From Schistocerca nitens (taxonomy: Eukaryota; Arthropoda; Insecta; Orthoptera; Acrididae): a stretch of DNA of 64,000 nt. The notes beneath the pieces were generated by a model. It was not told the origin of the DNA, made no database searches, and saw only the letters and a list, made by a program, of their open reading frames with translations. A program made the position numbers and the translations under genes. Of this stretch, positions 56,369 to 64,000 are shown piece after piece; the first letter of the stretch is position 1, and the number at the start of each line of letters is the position of its first letter. The stretch spans positions 504,386,109 to 504,450,108 of the forward strand of contig NC_064614.1 of assembly GCF_023898315.1 (NCBI RefSeq), read 5' to 3'.

Positions 56369-58254
56369 TCCAACGTGTCATAGTTGGAATCATATTTATC
56401 TCTAAAACCAAATCACAATCCAAAGAAATGGTCATTGTGTTACAAAGTAAGAACGATAATTCGTAAAAGTCCTGCGGCGGAGTATCGTCACAGGGAGCAC
56501 GCAAAAACATCCATCAGCGAGTGAACGGGCCATCCATTTGCGAGAGTGTTTATTGGCTGAGAAACTGGCGTAGTTTATAGCGGAGCACAGTTCTCGATAA
56601 TTGGTTTCTGCCAGTAAAACATCTGAGTGTACCGCTAGGAGAACTTGTCATTTGAGGCAAGCGGCCAACCAAACCTTTTTCCTGCGTTCTGAATACTATT
56701 TTTCTCAATTGAATTGTTGAATACCATCGTTTATTGTGTTATGACTGTTGAGGACATTTTGGACAGATTGTAACTACAGCAGAAAATAATTATTTTGTTC
56801 CATAATCTAGCCGTTTATTTGCAGCTGTTATTCCTCTTATTATTTCACAAACATCATATATGTCATGCAGGACGGAGATTACGGACCATGTCCATTATAA
56901 TTATCCGGGCTGTTATGCCGTGGTCGGTTGATGAATTTTGTCTCAATTCCCAGAGACAAAATTCAACAACCGACCACGGCATAACAGCCCGGATAATTAT
57001 AATGGACATGATATTTCCGGCTGCGAAAGTCTACATTTTAGTATGATTACGGACTAGTTCTGCATCGAAATGGGCTGAAATATTTCTGTCCAGAGGACAA
57101 TGAACGATCATATAAGACGTTCTAGAGTCAAAAAGAGGATCATAATCTATATTTAGCATATTTTATTTTTGACGTGGAATTCCAATAGCGTTCTGTAACT
57201 TGACATATTAGAGTACTAGTTATAATGATCATCTAACTGAGCGAATCTGTAACATTCTCTCCAGATTAAAAACCTTTATTGTAGCAATATCCATAACAGA
57301 ACAGAAGAGAAACATAACAGAAGAGAAAAGGAAAGCTCGCTTCCAAAGTTCGGTTACGTCTGTCGTAAGAATCAGCTATGTTTTGAAGCCTAGCGTCATA
57401 CACAGGTGTAAGAATATGAAAACGGTTTTGTTCAAATGCTGAAATGGAAAATGGAAAATGCCTTGACAGAAAAACGATGATAGCGTGATTGTGACGTAAG
57501 ATTTCAAAAACGCGTCCCTGAATCCGAAAATGTGAACCTATCTTTTAAATTGGCTAGCCAGGTTACTCCCTAAGCTCCTCGCCCGTTTACTGTATTCCAG
57601 CAAACGAGTATACTAATTACAGCCCATTCAAATGGAAGGAAATAGCTTATTCTTCCCGTTCTAGTTTGTATTACTTTTCTCACAATAATTCGACAAAAAT
57701 TGTACATTCTGAAAGGTACTGGAAAAATGAATTAAGTAATTTATAGCATAAAAAATTTGGAAGAAAGTGATTACTTGTGCTATCTACCTTACAACGTACA
57801 ATTATATTTGTTAAACACCATCTTGTATGAGGGACAGCCTTAACCCAAAGTAAACATCTTTAATAATAATCATTCGGCAGTTGTTGTACATAATTTATCT
57901 AACTATCGGTTCCGTAGTCTAAAGCCACATTATCAGTTTAAATATGCTAAATCATGACATTAAACTAGCGACATGGACGGGACCGAAAATTCCTTGACTA
58001 TGAATAAAGCAGGCAATAAGCGAATCGTCAGCTAAACAGAAAACATAGCGCACGGGTCGTAAAGCGTACCACGAGTCCGCAACGGATCATAGTACGCCGA
58101 ACATTACCGGTTAAACATCAGGTGGAAGGCCACAACATACACTCCAAGATAAAAAAAAAAAGTGACGCAGCATGAAGGAATTAGCCAAATCAGGTGGAAA
58201 TAGGTAGATGTGATGTACATTTACAGACAAACAAACGACTACAATAAAAAAATG
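56369..58254. other. No recognised gene; contains the 56887 palindrome
   Basis: AT-rich unique-looking DNA apart from the hairpin at 56887-57010. A short CATAACAGAAGAG-type direct repeat lies at about 57296-57330. Confidence 0.45.
56887..57010. repeat. Near-perfect 58-bp inverted repeat with 8-base loop
   Basis: Left arm 56887-56944 (CATGTCCATTATAATTATCC...TTTTGTCTC), loop AATTCCCA (56945-56952), right arm 56953-57010 (GAGACAAAATTC...TTATAATGGACATG). I count one mismatch in 58 pairs (T in the left arm against the A-context CAACAACC). It could be a foldback element or MITE remnant, or a transcribed hairpin. Confidence 0.93.
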
Positions 58255-59575
58255 GACGATTTATTCAAGAGAAAGAGCTTCACCAATTTAGCAACTCAAT
58301 AACGCTTCTGTCCCTTATGCAAGCGGTCATTCGCTTGGCATTAATTACTGGATGTCATCCTGACGGATATCGTGCCAAATTATGTCCAACTGGTGAACCG
58401 GAACTTGAAAACCTCGAGCTGGTTGGAAGGCCCTGCCCGTAATGCTCCAAACGTCCCCAATTGTGGAGGGATCAGGCAATCCTGCTGGCTCAGGTAGGGT
58501 TTGACAAGCATGAAGACAAGTATTAGAACCTCTCAGGCCGGCCGAAGTGGCCGTGCGGTTCTGGGCGCTACAGTCTGGAACCGAGCGACCGCTACGGTCG
58601 CAGGTTCGAATCCTGCCTCGGGCATGGATGTGTGTGATGTCCTTAGGTTAGTTAGGTTTAATTAGTTCTAAGTTCTAGGCGACTGATGACCTCAGAAGTT
58701 AAGTCGCATAGTGCTCAGAGCCATTTGAACCAAGAACCTCTCACCATGTGAGGATGGTTATTGACTTGTTGAAATATAAGCCCACGATGGCTTGCCATGA
58801 ACGGCAGCAAAACGCGGCGTAGAATTTCGTCGAAGTACCGCTGTGTTGTAAGGGTGCCACGGATTACAGCCAAAGGGGGCGGTATGGCGGGTGTCAATTA
58901 GGTTAGTGTCCCACCACTGTCTGGGGCGCCTCCAGATACGTATTAGGCGTGGAATCTCATTGGCTGTGGTAGAATTATCTTCAGTGATGAGTCCCGCTTC
59001 GAACTGAGCCCAGATGGTTAGTGAAGACTTGGCTGGAGACTTCCCAGACAGCGGTGGGATACCAGTCAAACTGTTGTCGCCATGCGGCCCGACAACCGGG
59101 AGTGATGTCCTGGGACGTCAGTTCTTTTCATAGGAGAACTCGTTTGGTTGTCATCCGCGGCAACCTTACAGCTCAGCGGCACGTCGACGATATTCTACGC
59201 CTCATTCTATTGCCCTTCATGACAAGCCACCCTGGGCTTACATTGCATGCCCGCCCACACATGATGAAAAGTTATACTGTTTGCCCTTATGTTTGTCGAA
59301 CCCCATCCGGGCGAGAAAGGTCGCCGGATCGCCCCCTAACTGTGAACATTTGGAGCATTATGGGTAGGGCCCTCGAACCAGCTCGGCATTTCGACGATAC
59401 AGGGCGCCACTTGGATACAATTTGGCACGATATCCGTCACGAGGGCATCAAGTAATTCTGTCAGTCAATGCCAAGCCGAATGACTGCTTGCATAAGGGCC
59501 AAAGGTGGATCAATGCCTTATTGACTTCTTCAATTTGCGAAGCTCTTTCTCTTGAGGAGATCCCCCAATTTTGCT
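58255..59575. mobile_element. Head-to-head Tc1-like arms (large inverted repeat)
   Basis: The left arm (about 58255-58945) is the reverse complement of a Tc1-type transposase 3' region; the right arm (about 58946-59575) is the same region in sense. Outer ends TTCAAGAGAAAGAGCTTCAC and GCGAAGCTCTTTCTCTTGAG are inverted copies. Near the centre, LSSVMSPASN-type sequence (FSDESRFELSPD in the right arm) is met from both sides. The left arm is shorter because of internal deletion, and carries a SINE1 (58536-58732). Confidence 0.85.
58536..58732 (+). mobile_element. SINE1 copy in the left Tc1 arm
   Basis: Plus-strand SINE1 with clear head, variable-arm-like GACCGCTACGGTC and B box GGTTCGAATCC. Perfect 11-bp target duplication AGAACCTCTCA at 58525-58535 and 58733-58743. 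Confidence 0.95.
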
Positions 59576-60384
59576 GAAATTTTAATCATTTGCTTTTTTT
59601 TTTTGTTATTTCCGTCCCATTCAGATTATTCCTTGTTTCTTTCTCCTCTCCTTCGAGCGCATTTAACCTGTTGTTGTGGATTGTAAGCTACGAATCCCAA
59701 TTCGGCAAATTGCCATCGTCAGGTTCTCTGTAAATACATACGTAATCGATGGTCTTAATATAATGGTTTTGTAACTATGATCTCAAAATATATAATTAGG
59801 TGTTTTACCGTACACGTAACATCGTTGCTGTCATGTCCTGTCTGTTTTGGAATTATTATATTCTCCCCGGTGTACAGTGAAGATGTATATCAGATGTTAG
59901 TCTTTTTCCAAATATGCTACTTTTCTGACAGTTCCATGACAGTGGGTCAGCGATGTTACGTGTTTACATAGTTACCATTATAAATAAGTGATTTGTGAAA
60001 TTCAGTTGGTTATTATTATTTTTTCATATAGGTTTGTTTCTAATTATGTTTTTGCCTAAAGTTAGTTTAAGTTTTATTTTACGTTTTTAATTTCTCGTAA
60101 TAACTGTTGTTGTCTATGATTTATGTTGGTGTTTTGTCTCTGTTTTACACTACTCATGTTATCGCTGTTACTACGGATACGTGTTGTTTAGAGTCACTGA
60201 TATTATTATTTTACCCGTTTTCCCGATTTATAATGTCAATAAAGTTTTCTATATACTATTTGTTCTTTAAGTCAGTTTGTTCGTTCTGTAAATGTGTTGG
60301 GTTGCTATATGCGTGTGAATATATCTCTGTTTCCTCAAGGATGTTCAACAATGAAGATTTCTTAACTGAAGCTGTGTGCCGCGG
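59576..60384. other. No recognised feature
   Basis: AT-rich unique-looking sequence. A 132-codon plus frame at 60107 runs antisense into LINE family 4 and is not considered a gene. Confidence 0.5.
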
Positions 60385-62165
60385 CTCTACGACCGTGCAC
60401 AGTCGTGCGAACAGTATATCCCTTCGGTCGCTAGTCGAGTTGGACCACAGAGATCCTGATGGCGTTCACTCTGGCCCTCCTCAACCCACCAGGCAACAAC
60501 AATGAAATCATGGCCGTCCCTGTCAAAATTATGATCAAAGTCCACTGTGATCAGGGCACTTCATAGTCGACAAGCCGCTGCGAAGGTATCACATCCCTAC
60601 AGTCGACAAGCGCCGTTTGCATACTATTACCTCCTCCCATGGACGTTTGTTCTGTAGAAAGTGCTTGGGGCAAGATGCTCTTAAAGCGTGCTGCCAGAAG
60701 CCTTGTGAAGGTCGAAAGTCGCTGCTGAGCAGGGTGAGTGGGAGTTGATGCCCGTCGCCTTGTTGGCTTGGGGATCGGGATAATCAGGCTTTCAACAAAG
60801 GACAGAGACGATGGGACAGTAGGTTTCATTAATTCCTGATACATCGACGTCCATCTAAGAATTATTAAATCTTAAAATGCTCAGTGGAGCCCTAAGTGGT
60901 ACCACCGTAACCAGGGGACTTTGCTTGCACCCTTTCCTATGACTTCCCCGACGTCTGAATGTGCAATTTGCATCATAAGGAGATTCCGCATCGAGGATGC
61001 CAAATCGACTGTGACACTTCAGGACATTTCAGTAAAAGCTGTACAATTGTATAGCTCGTCTCGGTCAAACCATCGGTAATGGGCAACGAATCCATTCTCA
61101 ACGTCTGCCTGTTGGTCAGACGGTGACCGACTGGCATGTCATGAATGTGGATCATTGATGGTCGTCGCTATTCCCGTTCGTGAAGAATGTGGTGCACAGA
61201 CGGATGTTCACCGCTAACCTGATCTTGATATCGTGCTCACATCACAACAGCTTGGAGACGATGCTACGTATGTGAGATTATCTTTGCCTTTATACGACTA
61301 ATACCCTCATGTTGGTCAGGGGACAATGGACTTGCCATGAGTTCTCACAGGAATGCAAAGCAATATTCCATCTTACGGCGATACCAAACGGACTGTTCCC
61401 CACCATATTGTATCATTGCGCATCGTATTGCCGGTTTGTCCCGTTGCAGACACCGTTTCAGCTAAAAGAGATATCTCAATAGTCAATCGACAACATTCCG
61501 ACTCCTGAAGGTGCGCTACATTCGTTTTCCAGCATCGACAACTCCTTCATATCTTCTGACGACGGAGAGAGACATTGTAATTGTATGCGCTATGATTTGT
61601 AAAGGCTAACGTCCATATTTCTGCGTCAATCGTCGTTATTGGTGGGTCAGGGGAGATGTAAATGCGATCGAGGCGACTCGCAGTGACGTACGTGTATCCA
61701 GAACGGCTCCATGCACTCTTTCCCAAGTGTCCAGAAGACGTAGTTTTTACACGAACGCCGCGCGGGATTAGCCGAGCGGTCTTAGGCGCTGCAGTCATGG
61801 ACTGTGCGGCTGGTCCCGGCGGAGGTTCGAGTCCTCCCTCGGGCATGTGTGTAAGCTTAGGGACTGATGACCTTAGCAGTTAAGTCCCATAAGATTTCAC
61901 ACATATTTGAACATTTTTATCTTACACGAACAGACTGAGTTCAGGACATGAGCGTAGTTGTGGTTTTGATCTTTCGGATGAAGCAAGCTGTTGAAATCCC
62001 CACCGAGGATCAGTGGTCATAGCGTCCCAAGAAGAGAGGCGCGATCTCCTCCGAACAGAAACGGGACTGGTCGCGTCTCTTGTCCTTGCCAGAGGGGACA
62101 TACATGTTTGTAATCCATGAACCTTGTGTGGTTATCGCCAAGCCTCTGGCTGACGGAAAACATGT
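60385..62165 (-). mobile_element. LINE family 4, minus strand, endonuclease plus partial RT
   Basis: Minus-strand order: endonuclease LGGDFNSLLHP (about 62020-61990), then SGYTYVTASRLDRIYISPDP (about 61700-61640, the SRLDRI endonuclease motif) and VAHLQESECCR (about 61520). The RT part has VESLIIPIPKPTRRRASTPT, ALSTEQTSMGGGNSMQTAL and VDFDHNFDRDGHDF (60850-60480), motif A of the palm. The rest of the RT is missing, so it is 3' truncated. Family unassigned. SINE3 inserted at 61757-61921. Confidence 0.8.
61757..61921 (+). mobile_element. SINE3 copy inside LINE family 4, internally shortened
   Basis: Head GCCGCGCGGGATTAGCCGAG, B box GGAGGTTCGAGTCCTCC, then a shortened body joined to TAAGTCCCATAAGATTTCAC. 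Perfect 10-bp target duplication TTACACGAAC at 61747-61756 and 61922-61931. Confidence 0.93.
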
Positions 62166-62169
62166 TGAA

Positions 62170-62487
62170 AGGTGGCTACACTGAGCCACAGCGCCAGAGA
62201 TCGCGCTAGAGAGTATTGTTCCGCCGCCTCCACTGGCAGTTCTTGTCGAGATGTGGCAGTAGTGAGTTCTTGTTGAGAAGTCGTTGTGGGCAGTGATTAT
62301 TGAGAAGTAGCGGAGGGAGTGCTTGCTGAGATGTCGTAGTGGGCAGTGCTTGTCGAGAGCAGATGTTGTTCCAATGGAGATATTGTAATGATTAGAGTGC
62401 TTTTCGTCAATATATATGAAGGTAACAAAACTCTTATTCTTTTTTTTTTTTCATTATTTCAATGTCCTGAATAATGCGTCATTACAG
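62170..62487. repeat. LTR-like block with internal 25-27-base repeats
   Basis: About five degenerate copies of a GGGCAGTGCTTGTTGAGAAG-type unit lie at 62220-62360, followed by an AT-rich part and a T-run. On minus the block could start TGTAATGACGCATT (62487). It lies beyond the 3' end of the gag-like ORF on the same strand, where a 3' LTR would be, but I see no polypurine tract next to it. I remember it as a common locust repeat; the LTR call is tentative. Confidence 0.45.
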
Positions 62488-62880
62488 GTTCAGTCAACAA
62501 AGCATCTGGCTTGTGTTCTTGGATTAGAGTGTAATTCTGGTTTTCTTGCGTAATTATGGTATTTCTATTTTCTTTAATTAATTCAGTATAAATGATATTT
62601 AAAATTTCTTGGGTTATTGAAGAAGAACCGTGCCAAATGCGTACGTTGAATCACACTTCCACACACAGAACAGTTATACTTGTGCTTTGGTTTCGTAGGT
62701 TTTATACTTGCTGGGGACTTAATTAATTAATTGTGTTAACGAAAATTTTCATTTCATTCTTTGTTGTTGTTCTATGCAGTCAGATTGCGTAATAATACTA
62801 GTCAGGGCCAACCGTTTACGAGACTTCGTAATCGAACATAGAGCTACGAAAAATTAAAAAATTATTTTCATATTCTATAA
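62488..62880. other. Non-coding AT-rich stretch between LTR-like block and gag-like ORF
   Basis: No coding motif; pol (protease, RT, integrase) would be expected here or further on for a complete LTR element but is absent. Confidence 0.5.
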
Positions 62881-63839
62881 TTAAGCCCCCATGCACTGAT
62901 CCAATAGAGCATATTTATGACAATCTAATACTATATAATTCTTGTGATGTATTGTTAACTGTTCATATTGTTGTGTTAGATTATTTATTCTGTCATTTGG
63001 TACGGATTCCTCGATTCTCTCAAATATTTCTTCCTTATCGTGTGCACGTTGTAAATTTAACTCTGAAAATTTTTGTACTATCACGCGACTCTTTCTTCCT
63101 GTTCTCTATCCTGTTCCCTTTGTCTAATCTCTACTGCAATTAATCTGTTATTGTGAAAATTCAAAATCGGTTGTACTTCTTCTCTGATTTCTTTCTTTAA
63201 CTCATCTTTCATATTTTTGAAACATGTCCCTATTCTTGAGTCTAACCGTGTTTCCAGTGTTCCCATCTCAGTTCTGATTGTTCCTATTTGTGAGTCCAAC
63301 CGTGTTTCCATTGTTCCCATATCAGTTTTTAATTCAGATCCCAAAGTTCCCATCTCGGTTTTAATTGTTCCTATTTGTGATCCCAGTGAGTCTAACCGTG
63401 TTTCCATTGTTCCCCTATCTGTTTTTAATTCAGATCGAAACTGCTCCATTGTTCCCATTTGTAAGTCTAACCGTGTTGCCACTGTTTTTAATTCAGATCC
63501 CAAATTTAATATTACACCCATCAACTGCTCCATATTAACTGTTTCAAAATTCTTTTCACCCCTAACATTTCCCGCGAAACCAGTTTCCTTCGCCATAGCT
63601 GTAAAGCTATCTGAGTTCGATACTATTCCAGAATCTTCTGTCGTTAATCTCGGATTCTGAAAATTTTTTGATTGTGAACAATTTTGGAATGGTTCCGGAC
63701 TATTTTCCCGACTTATTACATTGTTTTCCACTTCATTATCCATCATACTGTTTTCCTCTGTTGGCGAGTTCGCCGTGTTAACAATTTCGTCATTCTCACT
63801 ATTCATCATTTTTGCCTTTTTCATCGATCGCGTAATCAT
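62881..63839 (-). pseudogene. Gag-like coiled-coil protein of an LTR-type element
   Basis: The ATG at 63839 starts MITRSMKKAKMMNSENDEIV. About 110 residues of acidic, Asn/Ser-rich sequence are followed by tandem coiled-coil units (METRLDSQIGTIRTEMGTL; the same unit recurs with SELKTDMGT variants, about residues 120-205), then a charged helix (KKEIREEVQPI, RQREQDREQEER) to a stop at 63081. Continuing by a one-base back-shift at 63084 gives another 67 residues (QKFSELNLQRAHDKEEIFER...), so a single-base lesion or a frameshift joins them. I recognise this as a Gypsy-type Gag relative by style, not by search. No zinc knuckle is seen. Confidence 0.55.
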
Positions 63840-64000
63840 TTACAAAACATACAAAACTCGTCACTATATGACAATTACACACAATGACACTTTATCTCCA
63901 ACAATACCATTCACACGAAGTGTTTCCCTCAAACACGATTAACGAACAATTGAAATCTTCCTAACTGCACAAAATTGTCTAACCCGTATACAAGATAACA
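63840..64000. other. Upstream leader of the gag-like ORF, cut by the window edge
   Basis: AT-rich non-coding sequence upstream of the minus-strand ATG. If the element has a second LTR it lies beyond the window. Confidence 0.4.

Noticed and set aside
60107..60505. 132-codon plus-strand ORF with hydrophobic N-terminus
   Set aside because: The second half is antisense to the RT of LINE family 4; the hydrophobic part comes from T-rich DNA.
63217..63660. 147-codon plus-strand ORF with repeated VPIS/ESNRVS units
   Set aside because: Antisense shadow of the minus-strand gag-like coiled coil, whose repeat units read sensibly as heptads.

Overview
This is a repeat-dominated eukaryotic window, almost certainly from an insect and most likely an orthopteran (grasshopper or locust). 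The organism call rests on my recollection of a dense family of tRNA-derived SINEs with a Leu-type head and a CATTTGAAC-like tail, typical of Schistocerca-type genomes; no database search was run. I find no host protein gene I can defend. No bacterial operons, CRISPR arrays or intact functional tRNA genes are present. Essentially every long ORF is a shadow or a piece of a transposable element.

Layout. 71-3310: nearly full-length non-LTR retrotransposon of an RTE-like endonuclease/RT family (family 1, copy 1). 3840-9495: two C-rich Jockey-like LINE copies (family 2) head to tail, with two SINEs inside the first. 9704-15478: scattered SINEs, a CpG-rich patch (10430-10680) and an internally rearranged Tc1-like relic (11724-12850). 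16237-19374: an inverted-terminus element holding a DUF4817-type transposase relic and a nested composite SINE. 20008-22568: SINEs and a dead mariner. 23047-23245: GC-rich patch with a possible splice donor. 23359-31075: two copies of a LINE (family 5) on the minus strand, family-1 copy 3, and a second nested composite SINE. 31076-34348: long featureless stretch. 34349-36215: Tc1-like relic and a 5S-rRNA-derived SINE. 39413-42165: hAT element containing a Tc1 element containing part of another hAT/BED-finger element. 42520-43808: pyrimidine-rich minisatellite and microsatellites. 45642-47003: almost complete Tc1 (DD34E) on minus. 47365-56368: an I-type LINE (family 3: zinc-knuckle ORF1, endonuclease, RT, RNase H) split by a SINE, by family-1 copy 2 (itself split by a SINE) and by a reversed family-1 fragment. 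56887-57010: near-perfect palindrome. 58255-59575: head-to-head Tc1 arms. 60385-62165: minus-strand LINE (family 4). 62170-64000: LTR-like block plus a minus-strand coiled-coil gag-like ORF with no pol.

The best leads are four. A SINE has landed twice at the same place in the D-arm of tRNA-like modules (18956-19137, 28453-28612). A SINE has a 5S rRNA head and a 15-bp target-site duplication (35882-36215). A LINE family starts with a tRNA-like fold (71-150, 48860-48935). A 58-bp hairpin has a single mismatch (56887-57010). Many insertions carry target-site duplications that I read directly, so the order of insertion can be reconstructed.
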